From VRUE01 sp963697805 (lineage in GTDB: Bacteria > Actinomycetota > Thermoleophilia > Solirubrobacterales > 70-9), in the NCBI GenBank assembly GCA_963697805.1, contig CAVOPB010000002.1, forward strand, positions 124,001-188,000: a stretch of 64,000 bases of DNA. The letters run 5' to 3'. The notes under the pieces are model-generated. The model did no database searches, had not been told where the DNA came from, and worked only from the letters and a program-made list of their open reading frames with translations. The position numbers were made by a program, and so were the translations under genes. Positions 8,401-14,623 of the stretch are shown here, one piece after another. How positions within the stretch are numbered: position 1 is the stretch's first letter; each line of letters opens with the position of its first letter.

Positions 8401-9371
8401 CCGGGAACATCGGCCCTGCCTCCGAAGAGGCTCAGGCCGTCGTCACCGGCGACACCACACCTCCGGAAGCCCCGTCTGGCCTGAAAGCAACGCCCGCCGA
8501 AACATCGGCGGCCCTGTCCTGGACCCCGCCGAGCGACAACGTCGGGGTCACCGGTTACCGGGTCTTCCGCAATGGCGGACAGGTCGGCACCCCGTCATCG
8601 CCCAGCTTCGCCGACATCGGGCTCACCCCGGCAACCCCCTATACCTACACCGTGAAGGCGCTCGACGCCGCCGGAAACGAAAGCGAAGCATCGGCACCGT
8701 TGACCGTCACGACGCTCTCGGCGGCCAGCCTGAGTCTCGACAAAACGGTGACCACGCGCCAGAGCTCGGCTGCATCCACGATCTCCTCGCCTGCCCTGAC
8801 CACGGCGAAAGCGGGCGAGCTCCTCCTCGCCTTCATCGGGTCCGACGGACCCAATGCGGCGTCGTCGCAGTCGATCAGCAGCGTCACCGGTGCGGGACTG
8901 ACCTGGACGCTGCGGCGCCGGGCGAACGGTCAGGCCGGGACCGCCGAGATCTGGCAGGCGGTTGCGCCGACGACGGTCACCAGCAAAACGATCACGGCGA
9001 CTCGGGCGTCAGGTAGCTACCAGGGCTCGATCACCGTGGCTGCGTTTGCCGGCGCCGACACCGCGGTGAATGGCGCGACCGGCTCGGCGTCGGCTGCCAG
9101 CGGCGCGCCTTCGGCCTCGCTGGTCACGACCCGGGCCGGAAGCTGGGTCTGGGGGGTCGGTGAGGACTGGGACAAAGGATCCGCTCGCACGATCGGGCCG
9201 TCCCAGACGATGGTCGATCAGTTCCTGAGCCCAAGCGGCGACACCTTCTGGACCCAGCGCCAAACCGCGCCGACGCCCGCTGCCGGAACGACGGTCGCGA
9301 TCAATGACACCGCGCCGACCGGCGACCGCTTCGACCTGGCGATCATCGAGATCCTCCCCGCCGGCCCCTGA
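5454..9371 (+). CDS. secreted galactose oxidase-like copper radical oxidase
   Basis: About 1305 residues. A signal peptide (about 1-41) is followed by a lectin-like module (42-255), an FN3 domain (about 258-345), an Ig-like domain (about 347-442), a Kelch-propeller oxidase domain with C-terminal DUF1929-like domain (about 444-898), two FN3 domains, and a second copy of the first module (about 1092-1305). All recognisable galactose oxidase cofactor residues are present: Cys508 (LFCAGQ) and Tyr558 (RWYATG) for the Cys-Tyr radical, Tyr760-His761 (LYHS) and His841 (VTHAFD) for copper. It should oxidise an alcohol or carbohydrate to aldehyde with H2O2 release, outside the cell; the substrate is unknown. 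An upstream in-frame extension to 5280 is rejected because it overlaps the exporter gene. Secretion and cofactor calls rest on motifs only. Confidence 0.88.
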   Translation: MLPPRRESGKLWRTCPRIDICAAMLSAGLALILGTGSASAAVTVDKTVTTHQTSSASTVKSPTFSTSAAGELAIAFITSDGPSAGSSQSFSKVTGGGLTWRLLRRANTQAGTAEAWAANATAVLTNASVTATRSNGSYVGSITVVTFTGADQVVDGSSAAASGATGAPSASLTTTRAGAWVWGVGNDWDKAIARTVGPSQTKVDEFLASVGDTMWVQRQNAATPLSGTQVTLNDTAPSTDRWNLVAVEVLPAVTDNQPPTAPANLAAGTVTATQVPLTWSASSDDQGVAGYRVFRGASQVGEAGGTSFTDSSASPSTTYTYTVKAFDAAGNVSQASEAVTVTTPAGDTTPPTVSLTAPADGGTVSGSNVSLAATASDANGVAGVQFLLDGSPVGAEDTNSPYGITWNSTSVANGSHTLAARARDAAGNSATSSAVTVTVSNGGVGPSEVGQWGPLIPLPAVAIHSALLPNGRVLLFQGDFATGGQQYVLDPQTGNVTHVPDAKADLFCAGQAVLADGRILVVGGTATDGGLGVDNITAFNWQSETWSELAPMKFPRWYATGTTLSDGKVLAISGYDKGPEDLVTTPELFSPATNTWQSLTAAKNNIPIYPFIYQLPDGRVAWLGASEGPTQSQVLDLQTNQWSTIDSRVIDGGSIANYAPGRFIKAGSAADDGFSGNSLKTAFTLNMNSPGATWQPTGNMAFPRSFLNLTNLPDGTVLATGGGTDRSGFNDSNGVLQAEAWSPSSGSWTTYASMTAPRLYHSVAVLLPDGRVYVSGGGGDPGVSDQRSAQIFSPPYLFKGARPTISSAPSTVAYGKQEFFGTPDAASISRVSLIRTGSVTHAFDQNARATSLSFSQASGGLNIDMPSNRNDVPPGYYMLFIVNGQGVPSVASFVRFPAPYEDSTQPSAPTNLTATGGAGFASLSWTAATDENGVARYNVHRSSTSGFTPTAANRVGQTTSTSYTDSGVTPGTWYYKVTAEDGAGNIGPASEEAQAVVTGDTTPPEAPSGLKATPAETSAALSWTPPSDNVGVTGYRVFRNGGQVGTPSSPSFADIGLTPATPYTYTVKALDAAGNESEASAPLTVTTLSAASLSLDKTVTTRQSSAASTISSPALTTAKAGELLLAFIGSDGPNAASSQSISSVTGAGLTWTLRRRANGQAGTAEIWQAVAPTTVTSKTITATRASGSYQGSITVAAFAGADTAVNGATGSASAASGAPSASLVTTRAGSWVWGVGEDWDKGSARTIGPSQTMVDQFLSPSGDTFWTQRQTAPTPAAGTTVAINDTAPTGDRFDLAIIEILPAGP

Positions 9372-9377
9372 GCAAAC

Positions 9378-9779
9378 TCAGGCGGCTGCTGACTCCAGCG
9401 TCGTCTTGACGGTCTCGATCCCGCGTTCCATCATTGCGTCGGTCCCCTCGGCCGCCTCGTTCGGCAGCAGGTCCGCGGTCCAGACGAAGAGTGACCCACC
9501 GTCGGAGTCGGCGAACACCTGAGCGGCCCCGTTGTGGTGGGTGTAGGGGCCGTCGACGATCGACCAGACGAGCCGCCTGTTCTCGTCATCGAGATCGATC
9601 AGCACCTCGCGAAGCACCGGCCCGTTGAGGAAGGTGACGATCCGGTCCTCGCCATCGAGCTTGGTGTCGACGACGAAGCCTGGCACCAACCGCTCGTGCA
9701 CCGCTCCCCAGTCCCGCAATGCGTCCCAGACGTCCTCAGGGGCGGCGGCAATTCGTCTTTCCTTGCGAATCGATGCCAT
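9378..9779 (-). CDS. SRPBCC (START-like) family protein
   Basis: 133 residues with the START/Bet v1-like pattern: an N-terminal strand MASIRKERRIAAAPEDVWDA leading to the first helix, a run of beta strands, and a long C-terminal helix (about 108-131). These proteins form a hydrophobic pocket and include polyketide cyclase-like and AHSA1-like members. No catalytic residue can be assigned. It is convergent with the oxidase gene, 6 bp apart, and the stretch shows no separate terminator. The ligand is unknown. Confidence 0.75.
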   Translation of the reverse strand: MASIRKERRIAAAPEDVWDALRDWGAVHERLVPGFVVDTKLDGEDRIVTFLNGPVLREVLIDLDDENRRLVWSIVDGPYTHHNGAAQVFADSDGGSLFVWTADLLPNEAAEGTDAMMERGIETVKTTLESAAA

Positions 9780-9838
9780 CTCGACCCAGCAGGGTATTGG
9801 TCCCGATCAGCCTGCGGCTCTTCTTTCGGGTGCCTGGC

Positions 9839-10105
9839 TCAGTAGCCCGGTGGGTCTCGATATTCCCCCGGGGGCCGTTGGTAGCGGGGATCGGCGACGC
9901 GCCGATCGTCGACCAGGACTTCAGACTGGCGGGACCGACGGGACCACACGGCCCATTGCCAGATCGCGATGATCAAGCCGACGACGCCGGCGATCATCAG
10001 GATCAGACCGATCGTCTGTAGGTCGAGCCCCTTGACGTGGAGGTGGGTCGCAAAGCGAAGGATCGCGCCCAACACGATCAGGAAAATGCTGCCTGCGAAG
10101 GTCAT
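9839..10105 (-). CDS. DUF6458-like membrane protein
   Basis: 88 residues with two transmembrane helices (about 3-19 and 30-52). The second begins with the phrase GLDLQTIGLILMIAGVVG seen in actinobacterial DUF6458 proteins. A basic patch (WSRRSRQ) and a proline/arginine-rich cytoplasmic tail (about 60-88) follow. The family has no established function. It belongs to a run of small membrane proteins read on this strand between 9.8 and 10.7 kb. Confidence 0.65.
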   Translation of the reverse strand: MTFAGSIFLIVLGAILRFATHLHVKGLDLQTIGLILMIAGVVGLIIAIWQWAVWSRRSRQSEVLVDDRRVADPRYQRPPGEYRDPPGY

Positions 10106-10120
10106 CTCGCCCGGCCGCGT

Positions 10121-10195
10121 CTAGATAACCCGGCGGAAGAGATAGATCGCCAAGAGGATCAGGATGATGACGATGAGGAGTCCAACGATTGTCAT
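10121..10195 (-). CDS. 24-residue single-helix membrane peptide
   Basis: A very short ORF of 24 codons plus TAG. ATG 10195 is preceded by a strong Shine-Dalgarno (AAAGGAG, 7 nt spacing). The product is almost entirely hydrophobic (MTIVGLLIVIILILL...), ending in FRRVI, which is the layout of a one-pass membrane peptide with a positive C-terminal flank. It lies between two other small membrane-protein genes on the same strand. A second possible micro-ORF of 14 codons (GTG, roughly 10212-10256) precedes it and is weaker. The function is unknown. Confidence 0.55.
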   Translation of the reverse strand: MTIVGLLIVIILILLAIYLFRRVI

Positions 10196-10291
10196 TTGGG
10201 AACTCCTTTGGGTTGGATTTACGGTCGGTGAAAGAAGGCGACGACGACGGCTGCGATCAGCACGAGATCGCCTGCGACTCAGCTCGCGGTG

Positions 10292-10663
10292 TCACAGGTC
10301 CTCCTCGATCTCGTCAGCTTTGCGGCCGTGCGCGCGAGCCTGCTCACGCTCGCGCTCCACGCGCTCGCTCGCGCCCTCGGCCTCGGCGGCGAGCTGATCG
10401 GCGTGTTCTCTCTGCTTCTCCGCCAGACGCGCGTGGCGCTCGGCCTCCTCCGCAGTCTCCTCGGCCTCGGCCCGTTTCTCCCTCTCCTCCTCGGAGTGCT
10501 CGTTCGCTTTCGCCGCACGGGTCTGCGCCTCGTCACGGTGAGCGCCGGCCCGTTCGGCGAGACGTTGCCTCTCAAGCCGGCGACGGGCCGTCGCGCTGCG
10601 GCCGATGACGACCGCGGCCGCGACGAGCACCAATACGACGATCACGATGACGACAATCAGCAC
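10292..10663 (-). CDS. membrane-anchored coiled-coil protein
   Basis: 123 residues. One N-terminal transmembrane helix (about 1-20, nearly all V/I/L/A) is followed by a long, highly charged helix (about 25-120) rich in Glu, Arg and Ala with heptad character, so probably a coiled coil. The layout resembles small b-subunit-like or stress-associated anchored coiled coils of actinobacteria, without a specific family match. It is the first of the small-membrane-protein run reading toward 9.8 kb. The low-complexity composition means the opposite strand also shows open frames, which I discount. Confidence 0.65.
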   Translation of the reverse strand: MLIVVIVIVVLVLVAAAVVIGRSATARRRLERQRLAERAGAHRDEAQTRAAKANEHSEEEREKRAEAEETAEEAERHARLAEKQREHADQLAAEAEGASERVEREREQARAHGRKADEIEEDL

Positions 10664-10893
10664 GGCGGTTCATCAGCAGTTCTCCTCTCGTCAGGGCAGG
10701 TGGCGACTCTCGTCGGCCTGCGTGGCCCTAGAGCTCGGAGAGCCGTGCAACGCAGATCAACACCTCAGTACCAGATCGACTTTCTTACCCTTCCGCCCTT
10801 CAACCCAAACGTCGGGGAATTGTCAGGCCCAACGGCGAAGGTCGAGCGGCAAGCGGCCCATCTTCTGGCCGCGGTTTGAGTAAGGACTTCTAG
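10664..10893. other. 230-bp intergenic stretch without a recognisable gene
   Basis: Between the coiled-coil gene and tRNA-Ala. Less GC-rich than its surroundings. I see no convincing ORF, RNA or repeat; it probably carries the promoter of the small-membrane-protein genes. Confidence 0.4.
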
Positions 10894-10966
10894 TGGAGCT
10901 AGCCGGACTCGAACCGGCGACCTCCTGGGTGCGATCCAGGCGCTCTTCCAACTGAGCTATAGCCCC
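10894..10966 (-). tRNA. tRNA-Ala (anticodon CGC)
   Basis: A full cloverleaf on the minus strand: acceptor GGGGCTA paired with TAGCTCC (one G-T), a D-arm with TAGCTCAGTTGG, anticodon stem CCTGG/CCAGG around loop ATCGCAC giving anticodon CGC, and T-loop GGTTCGAGTCC. The discriminator is A. The 3' CCA is not encoded. Confidence 0.93.
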
Positions 10967-11046
10967 GCGGGGAGGGTGGGAGGATCGTCCCAGGGCCCTC
11001 GCAACGCCAAGGATAACCCCATAGTCTTTAGTTTCCCGGGGTCACA

Positions 11047-11805
11047 ATGGGCATTCTCGACGAGGCAATTCGCGAGCACCTGGAACTGAAGCGCCAGCAC
11101 GGCGCCGATCAGTCGGAGCTGCAACAACTCGAGGACGAGGCCTTCGGGCCTCCCGGCAGGCCCGGCGACGAGGTGTCCGATCCGCTCGCCGAGGCGCCCA
11201 CTGAGTTCATGGCGCAGCCCGACGCCGCCCCCGACCATCCGCCCGCCGCGGACGCGCCGTCGCCACGGAGCGAGGCCGCGGCGCGGATCGCCGATCTTCA
11301 GGAGGCGCCAGAGGTTCCAGAGGCCCCGGCCGCCGCCGAGTCCCCGGAGGCGGAGGAGGAGCCCTCGGCCACAGAACACGAGATCGTCCCCGAGCCGTCT
11401 CCATCGGGCCCGACCACCGAGGAACGCGAGGTGATCGCCGAACAGCCGACGGAGATGCACGACGTCGAGGAGGAACTTGCTGAGGAGGGCCAGGCTGAGG
11501 CCGACGTCGTCGAGCTCGACGAGGAGGATGAGGACGACGACTTCTGGGACGAGAAGCGACTTTCCGACGAGCTCGACCAGGCGCTCGAAGGTCCGCTTGC
11601 CGACGACGAGCAGGAGCTGGAGACCGAGGCGGAGCCGGCGGCCGAGGCGGAGGAGGAGCCGGCCGACGAGAGCGATGATGCTCCGCAGGCTGAGGGCGAG
11701 GAGGACGTACTCGAGGAGACCCCCGAGTTCCTCGAGGAGAGCCCCGAGGACGACGAGCTCTGGTTCGAGCAGAAGCCGCCGAAGGACTTCGACTTCGACG
11801 ACTAG
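11047..11805 (+). CDS. highly acidic hypothetical protein
   Basis: A 252-residue protein, strongly acidic and mostly disordered. Only the N-terminus looks folded: about 33 residues with a predicted amphipathic helix (ILDEAIREHLELKRQHGA) and a conserved-looking LEDEAFG. The rest is Pro/Ala/Glu-rich, with acid clusters (DEEDEDDDFWDEK around residues 158-170) and a repeated DD/FW pattern near the C-terminus (DDELWFEQKPPKDFDFDD). It lies alone on the plus strand between two minus-strand tRNA-Ala genes. I do not recognise the family. The short N-terminal helix plus acidic tail suggests a protein- or cation-binding role, which is only inference. Confidence 0.7.
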   Translation: MGILDEAIREHLELKRQHGADQSELQQLEDEAFGPPGRPGDEVSDPLAEAPTEFMAQPDAAPDHPPAADAPSPRSEAAARIADLQEAPEVPEAPAAAESPEAEEEPSATEHEIVPEPSPSGPTTEEREVIAEQPTEMHDVEEELAEEGQAEADVVELDEEDEDDDFWDEKRLSDELDQALEGPLADDEQELETEAEPAAEAEEEPADESDDAPQAEGEEDVLEETPEFLEESPEDDELWFEQKPPKDFDFDD

Positions 11806-11810
11806 CGGGA

Positions 11811-11883
11811 TGGAGCCAGCCGGGATCGAACCGGCGACCTCCGCCTTGCAAAGGCGGCGCTCTTCCAGCTGAGCTATGGCCCC
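11811..11883 (-). tRNA. tRNA-Ala (anticodon TGC)
   Basis: A minus-strand cloverleaf: acceptor GGGGCCA with TGGCTCC, D-arm TAGCTCAGCTGG, anticodon stem CCGCC/GGCGG with loop TTTGCAA (anticodon TGC), and T-arm GGTTCGATCC. The discriminator is A, with no encoded CCA. Its 3' end lies 5 bp from the stop of the acidic-protein gene. Confidence 0.94.
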
Positions 11884-11923
11884 GTCTGAATGATTCTAGG
11901 CGCGAGGGGCGCGCCTCTCGCGC

Positions 11924-12331
11924 CTAGCCCGCTAGTCCGATCATCAGCTGGGAGTGGTCGTTCGGGTCGACCTTGACCGGGACCTGGGCGCCGGGCTGGA
12001 GCTGGCCGATGATCGCGGGGGAGACGACCTGGGTGTGGGTGAGGCTCGACTGGCTGCCGTTGACGTCGACGGTGAGGTCGAACTGGAGCTCGGGCTGCAT
12101 GTTCACGTTCTTGCCTGTGGCCTGCATCCCGTTGATCGTCGCGGTTCCGTCGACGCCTTCGTTGGCGAGCTTCTCGGCGAGGGCCTGGTCGGACTGGACC
12201 TGCTGGACGGCCTGATTTGCCTGCGCAAGGCCGTCTTTCATCATCTGCAGGCTGCCGCCCCGCTCCTTCTTCATCTGCTTGCCGGTCTTGCTCAGGTCCC
12301 TCATGTCCTTGAACATCCCCATCTGCACCAC
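11924..12331 (-). CDS. hypothetical protein with C-terminal beta domain
   Basis: 135 residues or slightly fewer, since an in-frame ATG at 12319 could replace GTG 12331. The N-terminal half is a polar helix (MFKDMRDLSKTGKQMKKE, then a Gln-rich helix to about residue 55). The C-terminal half is a beta-rich domain ending VPVKVDPNDHSQLMI. That ending resembles the tail of the protein encoded divergently at 12420 (LDVVYDPADPNRIEL), so the two may share a DUF3592-like domain. No membrane segment is present and the function is unknown. Confidence 0.65.
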   Translation of the reverse strand: MVQMGMFKDMRDLSKTGKQMKKERGGSLQMMKDGLAQANQAVQQVQSDQALAEKLANEGVDGTATINGMQATGKNVNMQPELQFDLTVDVNGSQSSLTHTQVVSPAIIGQLQPGAQVPVKVDPNDHSQLMIGLAG

Positions 12332-12407
12332 TCCCTTCGCATCCGGGGGCTCCCCTCAGCCCGGTGGTTGGTCGAATCGACCATAACGTTCCCGCTCCCG
12401 GCCGGTG

Positions 12408-12413
12408 TAGATT
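12408..12413 (+). promoter_or_regulatory. -10-like TAGATT, leaderless start of the 12420 gene
   Basis: TAGATT ends 6 nt before GTG 12420; there is no Shine-Dalgarno. Confidence 0.4.
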
Positions 12414-12419
12414 CGACGA

Positions 12420-12821
12420 GTGTTCGTCACCGGGGTCCTGATGATCGTCCTCGGCCTCATCGGCGCCGTCTTCGCGATCTTCGAGCCGGTCGAAGGGACG
12501 CGCTGGGGAGGCATCGGCGTCGCCCTCGGATGCGGGCTTGGCGGCCTCACCCTCGCCTACCTCGACGCGCCCTCGATGAAGGAGAAGCCCAAACCCGGGA
12601 TGGTGAAGGCGAAGGCCACCGTGCTCGATGCCACCGGGACCGAGGGCTCGGTCGCCGGCTACCAGATGGTCGAGCTGACCCTCGAAATCAGGCCCAAGGG
12701 CGGGGTCCCGTTCCAGGCCAAGCGCAAGTTCTCCTCCGGCCGGCTCGGCCGTCTCACCCAGGGCCGCACCCTCGACGTCGTCTACGACCCGGCGGACCCA
12801 AACAGGATCGAACTCGCCTGA
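12420..12821 (+). CDS. DUF3592-like membrane protein
   Basis: 133 residues. Two closely spaced N-terminal transmembrane helices (about 3-20 and 29-46) are followed by a soluble beta domain (about 58-133). The beta domain has the DUF3592 pattern of a strand with a small-residue turn (VKAKATVLDATGTEGS), then LEI, then a closing VVYDPADPNRIEL. The family is widespread and functionally uncharacterised. The protein is divergent from, and partly similar to, the 11924 product, with 88 bp between them. The GTG start is supported by the -10-like hexamer 6 nt upstream. Confidence 0.7.
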   Translation: MFVTGVLMIVLGLIGAVFAIFEPVEGTRWGGIGVALGCGLGGLTLAYLDAPSMKEKPKPGMVKAKATVLDATGTEGSVAGYQMVELTLEIRPKGGVPFQAKRKFSSGRLGRLTQGRTLDVVYDPADPNRIELA

Positions 12822-12831
12822 GCGGCCTGGG

Positions 12832-13800
12832 CTAGCCGGCGAGCGCGCACTCGGGGAGGTTCTGATCCGCGTGGTAGGAGCTGCGGACCAGCGGCCCCGA
12901 GGCAACAGACTCGAATCCGAGCCCGTACGCCGCCCGCTCCAGCGCCACGAACTCCTCCGGGTGCCAGTAGCGATCGACCGGTAGGTGGTTCTCGGTCGGG
13001 CGCAGGTACTGGCCGACGGTGAGGACCTGGACGCCGTGCTCGCGGAGGATCCCGAACGCGTCGACCATCTCCTCGAACGACTCACCGAGGCCGACCATCA
13101 GCCCCGACTTCGTCACGACACCGGCGCCGCCCATCTCCTTCGCCAGCCGCAGAACGCGCGCCGAGCGCATGAACCGGGAGCCGCGCCGCGCCTTCGGGTA
13201 GAGCCTCGGCACGGTCTCGACGTTGTGGTTGAAGACGTCGGGCCGCTCATGGATCACCTTCGCCAGCGGCATCTCCTGGCCGCGGAAGTCAGGGGTCAGG
13301 ACCTCGACCTTGCAGCCCGACGCCTGCATCCGGATCGAGCGGATCGTGGCGACGAACGCGCTGGCCCCGTAGTCGGGCAGGTCGTCGCGGTCGACCGAAG
13401 TCACGACCGCGTGCCGCAGGCCCATCCGCTTGACCTGGTTGGCGACGCGGAGCGGCTCGAGCGGGTCGTTCCAGCTCGGCACCCCGGTCTTCACGTTGCA
13501 GAACCCGCAGCGGCGGGTGCAGACGTCGCCGAGGATCATGAAGGTCGCCGTTCCCCGCTCCCAGCACTCGCCGACGTTCGGGCAGTTCGCCTCCTCACAG
13601 ACGGTGTGCAGGCCCTCGCCCCCGATCTCGGCCTTGAGCCGCCGGTAGGTCGGGCCGCCGGGGGCCGGCACCTTCAGCCAGGGCGGCTTGCGGGCACGGC
13701 GGAAGGGGACAGCGCCGTCCGGCGCCACCGTCCCGCCCGGCTTGGCGCGGGAGCGGGTGACGTGGACGCGGTCCAATGTCCCCTCGGCCTTCTCGCTCAT
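12832..13800 (-). CDS. lipA: lipoyl synthase
   Basis: A 322-residue radical SAM enzyme that inserts two sulfurs into protein-bound octanoate to make the lipoyl cofactor of 2-oxoacid dehydrogenases. Both iron-sulfur sites are visible: the auxiliary cluster in CEEANCPNVGEC and the SAM cluster in CTRRCGFCNV. The C-terminal RSSYHAD motif is present, whose Ser ligates the auxiliary cluster. ATG 13800 is chosen because it overlaps by 4 nt the stop of an upstream micro-ORF; a longer frame to 13944 would run into lipB. The substrate carrier is probably the E2 encoded at 16278-17594. The gene order lipB, micro-ORF, lipA is unusual only for the micro-ORF. Confidence 0.95.
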   Translation of the reverse strand: MSEKAEGTLDRVHVTRSRAKPGGTVAPDGAVPFRRARKPPWLKVPAPGGPTYRRLKAEIGGEGLHTVCEEANCPNVGECWERGTATFMILGDVCTRRCGFCNVKTGVPSWNDPLEPLRVANQVKRMGLRHAVVTSVDRDDLPDYGASAFVATIRSIRMQASGCKVEVLTPDFRGQEMPLAKVIHERPDVFNHNVETVPRLYPKARRGSRFMRSARVLRLAKEMGGAGVVTKSGLMVGLGESFEEMVDAFGILREHGVQVLTVGQYLRPTENHLPVDRYWHPEEFVALERAAYGLGFESVASGPLVRSSYHADQNLPECALAG

Positions 13801-13868
13801 GACAAAGTCCCGCGCTTCGCTCGCTGCGCACGAAGACAGAGATGGATGCTTGCTCGCTCCGCGCTCAT
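13797..13868 (-). CDS. 23-codon micro-ORF bridging lipB and lipA
   Basis: ATG 13868 overlaps the lipB stop (ATGA), and its TGA overlaps the lipA start (ATGA), so ribosomes could pass from lipB to lipA through it. The peptide begins MSAERAS and is basic. The ORF lies on a degenerate copy of the structured repeat. Its first 21 nt are identical to the first 21 nt of the endonuclease III gene at 61289. It is more likely a coupling device or repeat by-product than a functional peptide; no homologue is known to me. Confidence 0.4.
   Translation of the reverse strand: MSAERASIHLCLRAQRAKRGTLS
13811..13868 (+). repeat. structured interspersed repeat, degenerate copy A
   Basis: Carries the loop sequence CGAAGACAGAGATGGA (13831-13846), whose last 10 nt are identical to copies at 17031 and 39051. 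The right flank TCGCTCCGCGC matches the right arm of copy B. The stems are poor: only GCGC/GCGC outside and 3 bp inside. Confidence 0.55.
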
Positions 13869-14599
13869 AGGATCCCGAGCCTAGCGCTGTCGAGCCCGAG
13901 CGCCGCCGGCTCGGTCGCGACCGGGCTGCGCTCGAAGACCTCACAGAAGCGGGCGACGAGCTCCGTGGTGAAGACGTCGAGATCCTGCTCGGCGCTGACC
14001 TCGCGGGAGAGCGAGGTCACCCGGCAGCCCTCGATCCCACAGGGGACGATCCACTCGAACGGCTGCAGGTCGTTGTTGATGTTGACCGCGAGGCCGTGGG
14101 TGGTCACCCCGCGGCTGACGTGGACGCCGATTGAGCCGATCTTGCGCGCCTCGCCCTGGGCGCCGCCTTCTCCAGGTCGTGTGCCCGCGGTCCAGATCCC
14201 GGTCAGGCCATCGATCGTCTGCGTCTGCACCCCGAAGTCGGCGATCGCCGCGATCGCCACCCGCTCGAGGCGACGCACGTACTCGTGGACATCGTCGTCG
14301 TAGGGCTTCAGGGAGACGATCGGGTAGGCGACGAGCTGGCCAGGGCCATGGTAGGTGACGCGGCCGCCGCGGTCGGTCTCGTGGACCTCGATCCCCTGCG
14401 CCTCGTACCATTGCGGCGCCATCGGCAACTCATCGGGGCTGGAACGGCGCCCGCGAGTGTAGGTCGGAGGGTGCTCGAGCAGTAGCAGCACGTCGGCGAC
14501 CTCGTTCTCCTGGCGCGCCTCCAGCAGCCACCGCTGGGCCACCGCCGCCTCCTCATAGGGGCGCAGACCGCACTCGACTACCAGGATTTCCGCGTTCAC
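13865..14599 (-). CDS. lipB: octanoyltransferase (lipoate-protein ligase B)
   Basis: About 244 residues. It transfers octanoate from acyl carrier protein to the lipoyl-domain lysine, the step before LipA. The LipB motifs are clear: RGGRVTYHGPGQLVAYPI, then RKIGSIGVHVSRGVTTHG with the catalytic Lys, then IVPCGIEGC with the nucleophilic Cys. GTG 14599 is used. An in-frame TTG at 14629, preceded by GAGGAAGG, would add 10 residues and overlap the divergent gene by 6 nt. The stop overlaps the bridging micro-ORF that leads into lipA, so the two enzymes are probably co-expressed. Confidence 0.93.
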   Translation of the reverse strand: MNAEILVVECGLRPYEEAAVAQRWLLEARQENEVADVLLLLEHPPTYTRGRRSSPDELPMAPQWYEAQGIEVHETDRGGRVTYHGPGQLVAYPIVSLKPYDDDVHEYVRRLERVAIAAIADFGVQTQTIDGLTGIWTAGTRPGEGGAQGEARKIGSIGVHVSRGVTTHGLAVNINNDLQPFEWIVPCGIEGCRVTSLSREVSAEQDLDVFTTELVARFCEVFERSPVATEPAALGLDSARLGIL

Positions 14600-14623
14600 A
14601 CTTGAAATCGTTGCAGGCCGCAG

